Assembly: GCA_016742255.1 (NCBI GenBank)
Contig: JACVCB010000018.1
Location: forward strand, 1 to 64,000
Source: Leptospira sp.
GTDB taxonomy: Bacteria; Spirochaetota; Leptospiria; Leptospirales; Leptospiraceae
Length of the DNA: 64,000 bases
Direction of reading: 5' to 3'
The notes beneath the pieces are model-generated. The model had not been told where the DNA came from, searched no databases, and worked only from the letters and a program-made list of their open reading frames with translations. The number at the start of each line of letters is the position of its first letter. Position 1 is the first letter of the stretch. Below are positions 43,774 through 51,569 of the stretch, piece by piece. A program made the position numbers and the translations under genes.

Positions 43774-45242
43774 AAATTGGAATCAGATGGAATTTGAAAA
43801 CTTTTTTTAGCTTCTTCATTCAATGAGCTGATTTCCTCTTTTTTGAAAATCAGTTCATAACCATCATTCATTGAAAATCTTATGTATGGTGACTCATCCT
43901 GGTTCACTATAGTACGTAAGTCTTCTAATGATGAAATTTCCTGGCCGTTTACTGATTTTAACACCAGTTGGTGGGTCATGTGATAGGCTTTATTTCCTGA
44001 GAGTGGGACAACCTGTGATAAAAAAATCACTTTTCCTTCTTTGGAGTTCCTTTTGATTCGATAAAAATCATTTAAGTATAATAACTCTTTGCTGACTCGG
44101 TTTCTCCATTGATTCCCATGTTCTGTCAAATAATGTTCTGAAAGTTCTTGGAATATGATTCCAGCTAACATTAAATACTTTGGCATTTGAGATCTAGTAT
44201 TCCCATGTGGAATTCGTATGGCTGTTTCGTTTAAGGGTTTGGATTCTATTTCTAATGTAATAGGTTTTTTGTTTCGAAACACTTTGATTTTTATTTTTTT
44301 TTCAAACGCAGAATCCGATTCATTTGTGTTATGAAACAAATAGGACATGTTTAATTTGCCAAATTTTGGATGATCAAAGTAACCTTTTGGATCTATTTTG
44401 AAATTTGATACTTCTAATATCACATCCTCTAATTTTAAAATTCCTTCTGCAGATGATCCAGGGTAAATTTCGGCAACGAGTACACCTAAATCGTCTTTAC
44501 GTAGACCATAGTCATTCCGAGAGGCACTATCCACTAAAGGTTTGAATCGAAATCCTTTAAACGGAAATGATTTGCCATCGATGAAGTGTTTGATTGAAAA
44601 TGAAGGGATCATTTTTCCCATTCCATTTTCTTTGAATTGGTATAAGATTCCTTGTGGGATACGGGAAGTAACATCTAATACAAGTTCACCAACCCCATCT
44701 AATTTTTCTTCGGATTGGATTTCTATGTATGGGTATTCCACATAACCACTTGCATAGGAATCGATATCCATTCGGATCATTCTGAGTTTTTTCTCTTCTG
44801 AATTCCTTTGGTCCTTACTCTCCATCACTGTGCCAGTGCCAGGTAAAAATACTTCACTTTGAAAGATAACAGCTTTTAAATCTTTTTGAAAAGATAAGTC
44901 ATTTAACTTAAGTATGGCGATTCCTAAATCTGCATCGATTCGTTCAACTTCTGCTGTATAAACTTTTAAGGTATCGGGTTTTTTCACTTCTATATTAGAA
45001 TAAAAATAGATCGCTTGCGCAGGTACAAGAATCCTGTTTTCACCGATATAAATTCCTGTGGACTGACGAATCTCTGGATTTTTGAATCTCCAAGGTTGAA
45101 TATAATTAGGGTACAATACAGTGACTTTGATTTGTAAAATCGAAGGATCCTGACTTGCCACAGGCACTGGTTTACTTATGAGTGAGACAGAAAAACAAAT
45201 TGAGAGAATCAAAAATGAGAGGATTGGTGATAAAAATTTCAT
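43770..45242 (-). CDS. HtrA-like pseudoprotease with PDZ domains
   Basis: 490 residues with a signal peptide (about 1-23). The trypsin-like part aligns with HtrA: STGIYIGENRILVPAQAI, then VERIDADLGIAILKL. The His position (NAHVV) reads PAQAI, the Asp may be kept, and no GNSGGP is present (the region reads GVGELVLDVTS), so the protease is probably dead. PDZ-like regions follow (DLGVLVAEIYPGSSAEGIL and VNGQEISSLEDL). It lies directly downstream of an intact HtrA gene on the same strand, with no gap, and has the same layout, so it looks like a diverged duplicate that may form mixed oligomers with it. Confidence 0.7.
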   Translation of the reverse strand: MKFLSPILSFLILSICFSVSLISKPVPVASQDPSILQIKVTVLYPNYIQPWRFKNPEIRQSTGIYIGENRILVPAQAIYFYSNIEVKKPDTLKVYTAEVERIDADLGIAILKLNDLSFQKDLKAVIFQSEVFLPGTGTVMESKDQRNSEEKKLRMIRMDIDSYASGYVEYPYIEIQSEEKLDGVGELVLDVTSRIPQGILYQFKENGMGKMIPSFSIKHFIDGKSFPFKGFRFKPLVDSASRNDYGLRKDDLGVLVAEIYPGSSAEGILKLEDVILEVSNFKIDPKGYFDHPKFGKLNMSYLFHNTNESDSAFEKKIKIKVFRNKKPITLEIESKPLNETAIRIPHGNTRSQMPKYLMLAGIIFQELSEHYLTEHGNQWRNRVSKELLYLNDFYRIKRNSKEGKVIFLSQVVPLSGNKAYHMTHQLVLKSVNGQEISSLEDLRTIVNQDESPYIRFSMNDGYELIFKKEEISSLNEEAKKSFQIPSDSNF

Positions 45243-46730
45243 TTATTTACCTTTGATATGGTTTGTTCGTTTGATTTGTTCGTCTGCTTTTTCAGATTCT
45301 TCTCGGTCCAAAATCATCGGAACTTGGATTCCATAAAAATAAATTTTGTAGGTTTTATCTTTTGAAGATTGCACTAAGTTTTTGAAATGATTCAGATTAC
45401 GCACCTTCGTACCGTTAAATGATTCAACAACCATATTGAGATAAAAGTCAGAATGTGAGTTTGTGGGGTGGGGTAATTTACGGTATAATACAATATCTTC
45501 TGTTTCACCATCTAATAAATTCGAACCTTCATAAAATCGATACACAAGTAAACTTCCTCCTTGTGTTTGTCCAATTTTACTCCAAGATTCCAATAGATCT
45601 CTATTGACAGATTGGAATACGAGACCTCCCAAAAGTAAATAAGGGTAATCTGCGCCATACCTTGACCTTTGGTTTTCCATCTGTGGCATTTTTTTCGCAG
45701 GAAAACTCACTCGAATTTTTTTCTTCTTTCGAATGATATCAAACTGGATTTCTTCTCCAGCAAATTTGTTATCTATGACTTCTAAAAAATCGATTGAGTT
45801 TGATTCTTTTAAATTTCCATTCCTTCCGATTTTGCGACCATCAATGGCTGTTAAATAATCGCCAGGTTGAATGTATCCATCTGCAGAACCTTGTTTGTAC
45901 ACACGGGTGACAAATACACCTTCCTCTCCACTGGGGATTTCGTAAAAGTTTCGATGTGATTCGGAGAATGAATTTTGTGTTTGGATCCCAAGTTCCACAT
46001 AACCGTCGTATTCACCATCTTCTATATCTTTTAGAAAATGTTGGATGACATTGGTTGGGATGATATAACCGATATTTTCACCCTTGGTTGATGCTTGGAA
46101 AGCAACACCAACTACTTTCCCATTTTGAAATGCAGGACCACCTGAATTCCCAGGATTGATTGCCGCATCAACTTGAACAACCAAATGGCTATCAATTTGA
46201 GAATGTGCATAACTAGATTGTTCAATACGAGAAACGATCCCTCTGCTGACAGAAATTTTACTTCCTCCAATGGGATATCCTATGATATCCACGGGGCTTG
46301 CGAGTTCAGGTAAACCACCTAACTCTAATTCCATACTATCGGTGTAAAAATTTTGATCTGGTACTTCTAAGATTGCTAAATCACAATCATGTGCAATATA
46401 TAGAACCTTTACTTCGTACCATTCCGTTTGGTTGTTTCTCTGCGTTTCAATGAATTTTGCATTTGAAACAACATGTGCATTGGTAAGAATCCTGTTCTTT
46501 GAAATGATAAATCCAGAGCCTGTGGAAGCAGAGATCCCGGAAGACATCCAAGGTGAATAAGGATCTTTTGCTTGTGAAAATACGCGGATTTGGACTACAG
46601 ATTTCCTCAATTCGTCAATGGATTGGCTGTTGGGTTCGGCAACGATCCTGGAGGAGAATAAAGTGAGAAAAAATAAAATAGTACTCGCAAAGCGAGGTGG
46701 GGAGGTTAAGATTTTTTTCTGATTCTGCAT
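45243..46730 (-). CDS. HtrA/DegP-like periplasmic serine protease with PDZ domains
   Basis: 495 residues from the ATG at 46730, which gives a normal signal peptide. The ATG at 46790, preceded by AAAGGA, is an alternative with 20 more N-terminal residues. The triad is intact: His in LTNAHVV, Asp in DCDLAILEV, Ser in NPGNSGGPAF. A first PDZ domain (GVFVTRVYKQGSADGYIQPGD) and a second C-terminal one (ESFNGTKVRNLNHFKNL) follow. It would degrade or refold misfolded envelope proteins. Its start overlaps the start of the divergent membrane gene at 46729, and it is coupled to the inactive paralogue downstream. Confidence 0.85.
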   Translation of the reverse strand: MQNQKKILTSPPRFASTILFFLTLFSSRIVAEPNSQSIDELRKSVVQIRVFSQAKDPYSPWMSSGISASTGSGFIISKNRILTNAHVVSNAKFIETQRNNQTEWYEVKVLYIAHDCDLAILEVPDQNFYTDSMELELGGLPELASPVDIIGYPIGGSKISVSRGIVSRIEQSSYAHSQIDSHLVVQVDAAINPGNSGGPAFQNGKVVGVAFQASTKGENIGYIIPTNVIQHFLKDIEDGEYDGYVELGIQTQNSFSESHRNFYEIPSGEEGVFVTRVYKQGSADGYIQPGDYLTAIDGRKIGRNGNLKESNSIDFLEVIDNKFAGEEIQFDIIRKKKKIRVSFPAKKMPQMENQRSRYGADYPYLLLGGLVFQSVNRDLLESWSKIGQTQGGSLLVYRFYEGSNLLDGETEDIVLYRKLPHPTNSHSDFYLNMVVESFNGTKVRNLNHFKNLVQSSKDKTYKIYFYGIQVPMILDREESEKADEQIKRTNHIKGK

Positions 46731-47859
46731 GAGTTTTTTTGAATCCATTTTATTCGGATCGGTAGCCTTCTTTTCGTTAATCACAGGCATCGTTTCCTTT
46801 AGAAAGAACCCTCGCACGGGAATGAAAACAAGTTTTTCAATTCTTGCTGGATTTTTCTGTGTTGGTAATTTGACAATCCTACTTGATACTTTGTTTTTAA
46901 AAAACCAAATCCTAAACCACCCTCATATCATTTCGACATTCCTTGTTTTTTTATCATTTGTTCTGATTTTTTTTGGACTCCATTTTCCTACTTTTTTCCG
47001 TAACTTCCCAAAACTACTCATCATCTCTTCTTTTGTTTTTGGTATGGGGATCATGTTACTGTTGGTTGATTTAGGAATACTCAACGATGTATATCCTGAG
47101 GCTAGTTTGATACTATTGAAATATTACTATAACGCTTATTATATAGTGACATTCATTGTGTTTTCTTACTTGATCATTGCAAAACTGCGTTTTAATTTCC
47201 CAGCGATTCAAACTTTCATGGAATATATTTATTATGCAGCATTTGTAACTTGTTTTAGTTTCCTAATCATTTGTAATTTCCCATTACTCATCCCAATCTC
47301 TACTTCCTATTTTCTGCATTTTTTCTTATTTTTGAATTTATTGTTTTTATTCTGTTTTACCGTATTTTTATTCCATTATTCCTTTACGAAGGATTACTTA
47401 ACTCATCCTTTTTCTTTTTTATTTGAAAGATCAAAACAAATCTTTGAGGAACAGATTCCTGCAAATAGGTCCAATTCAAGATTAGTGAAAGAAAAACTTT
47501 GGAATTTGTATGAGAAACAAAATTGGCGCAAAACAATGGATAGTTTCTGGTTCCAAATTTTAGTAGATGAAACTTTGGACAATGCTCTTGAACACGGTGG
47601 GAAAAGAGAAGAGGATATCATCACCGTACATGTGTTTGAGTCTTCAAAATACATTGATGTTTACGTGATTGATAGTGGAAAAGGATTTAACCCAAGGTCA
47701 ATCCCAAGCCCAATTGAATCAGATAGAAAATTGGTAACTGGTGGACGTGGAATCCATATCCTTAAAAAACTATTTTTAGTAAGATGGAATTTTTTAGGAA
47801 ATGAAGTGAATATCAGAGTGGATAAAACAAAAAGTTCCAATTGGAAAACTAACGTTTAG
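46729..47859 (+). CDS. Membrane protein with RsbW/SpoIIAB-like ATPase domain
   Basis: 376 residues. About seven membrane helices fill the first 220 residues. The C-terminal 130 residues are a HATPase_c_2 domain: N box LVDETLDNALEHGG, G1 box VIDSGKGFNP, G2 box GGRGIHILKK. There is no phosphoacceptor His domain, so it resembles serine-kinase/anti-sigma-factor ATPases joined to a membrane sensor. Targets could be a STAS-domain protein such as that at 53533, but there is no direct link. It overlaps head to head with the HtrA gene, so both starts share the palindrome CATG. Confidence 0.68.
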   Translation: MSFFESILFGSVAFFSLITGIVSFRKNPRTGMKTSFSILAGFFCVGNLTILLDTLFLKNQILNHPHIISTFLVFLSFVLIFFGLHFPTFFRNFPKLLIISSFVFGMGIMLLLVDLGILNDVYPEASLILLKYYYNAYYIVTFIVFSYLIIAKLRFNFPAIQTFMEYIYYAAFVTCFSFLIICNFPLLIPISTSYFLHFFLFLNLLFLFCFTVFLFHYSFTKDYLTHPFSFLFERSKQIFEEQIPANRSNSRLVKEKLWNLYEKQNWRKTMDSFWFQILVDETLDNALEHGGKREEDIITVHVFESSKYIDVYVIDSGKGFNPRSIPSPIESDRKLVTGGRGIHILKKLFLVRWNFLGNEVNIRVDKTKSSNWKTNV

Positions 47860-47892
47860 TCGAAACTTTTTGTTATGAATTAATAGCTAGGT

Positions 47893-48426
47893 TTAGTGTC
47901 CTTCAAACTCACAAATAGAATAAACATCTATACCATAAGTATCTTTGATTCTTTTTGCTCCACCTAAATCAGGTAAGTTGATGATAGTAGAACATTCATG
48001 AATTTGACCTTTTAGGTTTTGGATGAGTTTTATGGAAGCTTCCAAGGTTCCACCAGTTGCAATTAAATCGTCCATGATGAGAACTTTGTCTCCTGGTACA
48101 ATGGCATCGGTATGGATTTCCACATGGTCAACTCCATATTCCAAAGCATAGGATTCGGAAATGGTATTCCCAGGTAGTTTTCCTTTTTTTCGAATCGGAA
48201 CAAATCCAACTCCCAATTGGAAAGCGAGTGCAGCACCTGGAATAAATCCCCTTGCATCAATCGCTGCAATTTTATTTAATTTTGAATTTTGGTATCGTTC
48301 TACAAACATCCCAATGGTCAGTTGGAAACCCTCTGGGTCGATGAGAAGGGAAGTGATGTCTCGAAACAAAATCCCTGGTTTTGGGTAATCAGGAATGGTT
48401 CGAATCTTAGATTTAACAATGGACAT
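47893..48426 (-). CDS. apt: Adenine phosphoribosyltransferase
   Basis: 177 residues, normal length. FRDITSLL near the start, the [11 protein letters not shown] loop, the flexible loop with KGKLPGNT, and the PRPP-binding [13 protein letters not shown] (about 119-131) are all present. It converts adenine and PRPP to AMP. It lies on the same strand as htpX but behind a strong terminator, so it is a separate unit. Confidence 0.95.
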   Translation of the reverse strand: MSIVKSKIRTIPDYPKPGILFRDITSLLIDPEGFQLTIGMFVERYQNSKLNKIAAIDARGFIPGAALAFQLGVGFVPIRKKGKLPGNTISESYALEYGVDHVEIHTDAIVPGDKVLIMDDLIATGGTLEASIKLIQNLKGQIHECSTIINLPDLGGAKRIKDTYGIDVYSICEFEGH

Positions 48427-48463
48427 ATAAGGATGAAACCAAAGATGTCAAGGGTCTTGCAAT

Positions 48464-48491
48464 AAAAAAAGGCCGGCAATGGCCGACCTTT
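48464..48491 (-). terminator. Rho-independent terminator of htpX
   Basis: On the reverse strand the arms AAAGGTCGGC and GCCGGCCTTT (one mismatch) enclose a CATT loop and are followed by a run of seven T. It lies 28 bases after the htpX stop and before apt. Confidence 0.85.
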
Positions 48492-48519
48492 CGAATTGTT
48501 TTTAAACTTTTGGAAATGA

Positions 48520-49410
48520 TTATCTCATTTGTTTGAGAGCAAGGATTCGATCTTCCAATGCCGGGTGAGTGGCAAAAAGAGATAAGAATCCTCCTTTCTT
48601 AGAAGATATTTTAAAGGAAGCGATTGCTTCTCCTCTTGGGTCTTCTGGCATCTCCACCATTTGTCTAAGGGATTCGAGAGCTGAAATCATCGACTCTCTT
48701 CCCGCAAGTTTAGCACCACCTGCATCTGCTCGGAATTCTCTTTGGCGAGAGAAATAAGCAACTGCCATAGATCCTAAAATGGAGAAAACAATGTCAAGAG
48801 CGATGGTCACAACAATTCTTACAATGTGAGCCATTTCTTCTTTCACTGCATTGGACGCTACGTAAGCAATGATACGAGAGATGAACATTGCAAAAGAGTT
48901 CACAACACCTTGGATCAGAGTTAAGGTCACCATATCTCCGTTTGCTACGTGAGACAATTCATGTGCAAGCACACCTTCTAACTCTTGTGTGTTCATTCGA
49001 TTGAGTAGTCCAGTGGAAACGGCAACAAGGGCACTTGATTTACTAGGTCCAGTAGCAAACGCATTTACTTCTGGAGATTCGTAAATTCCCACTTCTGGCA
49101 TGGGAAGGTGGGCACGTTGTGCTAAAGACTGCACTCGACGATACACGTCCATTTCATGAGCAGAAGCTTGTTTTGGGTCGATGACTTTGACACCCATCGT
49201 CCATTTCGCCATCATTTTGGAAAGTAAGAGCGAAATAAAAGACCCCGCCATACCCCACATTAAACAGAATACAATGAGTTGTGTTAGATCCAAACCATAG
49301 GCACGGATGCTAAATCCCATCGAACCCAAAAGGGTAGTCACGATGGAGATTGTTGTCATAATCAAAATATTGGTTAACAGGAAAAAACCGATTCGTTTGA
49401 TCCAAGTCAT
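48520..49410 (-). CDS. htpX: Membrane zinc metalloprotease HtpX
   Basis: 296 residues. Two N-terminal membrane helices (about 5-25 and 40-62), the zinc motif LAHELSHVANGD (His150, Glu151, His154), two more helices after it, and the downstream REFRADAGG segment with the third ligand Glu. It degrades damaged inner-membrane proteins. A perfect hairpin lies directly upstream of its ribosome site. Confidence 0.95.
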   Translation of the reverse strand: MTWIKRIGFFLLTNILIMTTISIVTTLLGSMGFSIRAYGLDLTQLIVFCLMWGMAGSFISLLLSKMMAKWTMGVKVIDPKQASAHEMDVYRRVQSLAQRAHLPMPEVGIYESPEVNAFATGPSKSSALVAVSTGLLNRMNTQELEGVLAHELSHVANGDMVTLTLIQGVVNSFAMFISRIIAYVASNAVKEEMAHIVRIVVTIALDIVFSILGSMAVAYFSRQREFRADAGGAKLAGRESMISALESLRQMVEMPEDPRGEAIASFKISSKKGGFLSLFATHPALEDRILALKQMR

Positions 49411-49429
49411 AGGAAATTGTTCTCCTTAC

Positions 49430-49447
49430 GGTTCTTAAACAAGAACC
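49430..49447 (-). promoter_or_regulatory. Hairpin next to the htpX ribosome-binding site
   Basis: On the reverse strand GGTTCTT-GTTT-AAGAACC forms a perfect 7-bp stem with a 4-base loop; it ends about one base before TAAGGAG, the htpX ribosome-binding site. It is not followed by a U tract. It could be a DNA operator or an mRNA structure that affects access to the ribosome site. Confidence 0.4.
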
Positions 49448-49497
49448 TACATATTAGACTGAAACTGTAAGCCTCTCGCGAAAAGATTACAAGCAAT

Positions 49498-51114
49498 TTA
49501 ATGTTCTAAATTTTCGCCTTTTTCTTTGGAACCAAGGAACTGTATGAATAAAAATAAGGTCGCAAGAGAAATATAGGCAATCGGGAAGTCCCAAGATGCA
49601 ATTTCTGTAAACCGATTGAAAATGGCATTCCCTTTTAGTTCGTATGCATGGATCCATCCAAACATGGACAAACAAGCGGCAATGACTGCCCACAAACTTG
49701 CTTTTAACCATTCTCGTTCCAAAATAAAGACTACCATTGCTGCCCAAATCATGGATGTGATGAGAAATCCTTGTGAAAGGGAAAGGATCCCAGAGAGAGC
49801 ATAGGGAAGGAAAGTTAAGTGAGGGGGAATATCAGAAAGCGAAAAATGATATGTTTGTTTTGCACCTAACTCTTGCAAGATTCCTTGGAGTTTCCCATCC
49901 AAAAATAAAAAAACATTCTGGATGATAAGAACTGCCCAACCAGCAAACGCTGGTAACAAACCCACAACAACAGCAGGGGAATGGTGTTTGGGAATTGCTT
50001 GGAAGGCTTGGCTTGTGATGATGATCCCAATCCAAAGAACAATTGCCATTCCCGCTTCCACAGGAATTAACGCTTGTATTAAACCCATAAGACCAAAGAG
50101 ACTTACAATGGTCATGAATACACCAGATAACATAGAATAACTATGTTTTGCACCTAACGCTTTCCAGCCTGGATGGCCGATGTAAATCGTAGTCGGGAAA
50201 GGTGAGCCAAATGCGGTTCCAGCGAGTGTACCGATCCCATTTACAAGTAGGGAAGTTTTTGTATCAAAACTATCTCCAGAAGCTTCTGCAGATTCGATGT
50301 TTTGTAAGGAACCAATCACATTGAAGATTCCCATGGGTAGTATGATGGAAAAGTATGCTTGTAAATTTGAATAGGTTAGAGTTTCAAATAAAGAATTTAG
50401 CGACAACTGTGGGAAATAAAAACCCAATGTTTCCAATCCGTTTTGGATCCCACCTTCTTTGTAAATTGGATCTCCCCAAAAACCAGAAAGATAAGACAAA
50501 AGTACACCAACAAGAATTGATAAAAACCCACCAGGAATGCCAAACGGGAATCGAACTTTCCCAAAATATTGTAAGAGGATAATCCCAAGAGGGATAAAGG
50601 CGATCATGGGCCGTTCAAAGGTTCGCAGTAAAAAGTCCATTGAGATAAAGGTAAGTGCAATGCCAGCTAAAGCAGAAAGTAAAGCTGCTCTTGGCGTGTA
50701 TTTCCTAATTTTTGCAGCAATAAAAGATCCCAATACTTCAATGAGACCGGACGCAAAGGAAACTAGTAAACCAGCTTTCCAGGCTTCTTTATAATCGCCT
50801 GTCGCTTGGTAGGTGGGAAACATGACAAAAAAGATAAATGCAAATAGAGAAACCGTATTGATCCCGTATGGAATCGCAGTTACATCCGTACGATTTGTCC
50901 TTTGTCCCAATTTCCAAGCTTGCCATGCATAAAAAACATTCCCAATGAGTAAGGAAATTGCAGCGCCAGGTAACACAACAGAGGTGATAAATGGCAAAGG
51001 AAATCCGCATACGCCCATACATAAGGCTGAGAGAACAAGAAGTTGGATGAGGTTGTCGACCATGAGACCAAAAAATCCATCTAGGTCACCGCGTGTGATG
51101 GTAAAAAAATTCAT
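49498..51114 (-). CDS. NCS2-family permease (nucleobase transporter-like)
   Basis: 538 residues with about twelve to fourteen membrane helices. ATPYGI-like TAIPYGINTVSLFAF early, the middle QNIESAEASGDSFDTKTSLLVNG segment and GSPFPTTIYIGHPGWKALGAKHSYS follow the AzgA-like branch of the NCS2 family. It may take up purines, which would suit the nearby apt gene, but substrate cannot be read. It overlaps the SspB-like gene by four bases. Confidence 0.75.
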   Translation of the reverse strand: MNFFTITRGDLDGFFGLMVDNLIQLLVLSALCMGVCGFPLPFITSVVLPGAAISLLIGNVFYAWQAWKLGQRTNRTDVTAIPYGINTVSLFAFIFFVMFPTYQATGDYKEAWKAGLLVSFASGLIEVLGSFIAAKIRKYTPRAALLSALAGIALTFISMDFLLRTFERPMIAFIPLGIILLQYFGKVRFPFGIPGGFLSILVGVLLSYLSGFWGDPIYKEGGIQNGLETLGFYFPQLSLNSLFETLTYSNLQAYFSIILPMGIFNVIGSLQNIESAEASGDSFDTKTSLLVNGIGTLAGTAFGSPFPTTIYIGHPGWKALGAKHSYSMLSGVFMTIVSLFGLMGLIQALIPVEAGMAIVLWIGIIITSQAFQAIPKHHSPAVVVGLLPAFAGWAVLIIQNVFLFLDGKLQGILQELGAKQTYHFSLSDIPPHLTFLPYALSGILSLSQGFLITSMIWAAMVVFILEREWLKASLWAVIAACLSMFGWIHAYELKGNAIFNRFTEIASWDFPIAYISLATLFLFIQFLGSKEKGENLEH

Positions 51115-51569
51115 TCGTTTCGTTTGCCTCCAAAATCAACTCGAATGACATTCCCGTCGCCAGTGACTTCTGGTTTTTGGGATTTTGGTTTGGATAATGA
51201 TTCTTCAGGGTTTGTGTTTGTTTCGATTTGTAAAAACCTAAGTTGTGTAGCAGAATTTTGGAATTTGTCGTAAATTCTGAAAACTGCATCCCAAGGGATC
51301 ATGGTTGGTTCCCAAGTGGAACCAAATTGTAATTCCGCAAATAAATAATCTGGCTTACTATCCAAAACTTTTACTGCTTTGTCACCAAACACGAGTACAA
51401 TACCAGATTCTTTTTCTGCATTGAGTAGACCACGTTTCCCAATTTCCAATTTTGGATGAGGCATTACATGGAGATAAAATACTCCAAATCGTTCCCAGTA
51501 TAAATTGAATAAATCTCTTTTGAACTCACGTAATGTTGTGATTTCTTCCTGCGTGAGGTTTTGGCTCAT
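51111..51569 (-). CDS. SspB-like ClpXP adaptor (stringent starvation protein B family)
   Basis: 152 residues. An N-terminal helix (EFKRDLFNLYWERFGVFYLHVMPHP, here abbreviated by its ends) leads to a beta-domain with IVLVFGDKAVKVL, YLFAELQFGS and MIPWDAVFRIYDK, which match SspB in order and spacing (compare IVLNIAPRAV, FNARFGG, VPLAAVLAIY in the E. coli protein). A polar linker ends in a short C-terminal tail NVIRVDFGGKR, the place of SspB's ClpX-binding tail (LRVVK). It would deliver ssrA-tagged or other substrates to ClpXP. Overlaps of four bases on both sides link it to the permease and the capD-like gene. Confidence 0.6.
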   Translation of the reverse strand: MSQNLTQEEITTLREFKRDLFNLYWERFGVFYLHVMPHPKLEIGKRGLLNAEKESGIVLVFGDKAVKVLDSKPDYLFAELQFGSTWEPTMIPWDAVFRIYDKFQNSATQLRFLQIETNTNPEESLSKPKSQKPEVTGDGNVIRVDFGGKRNE

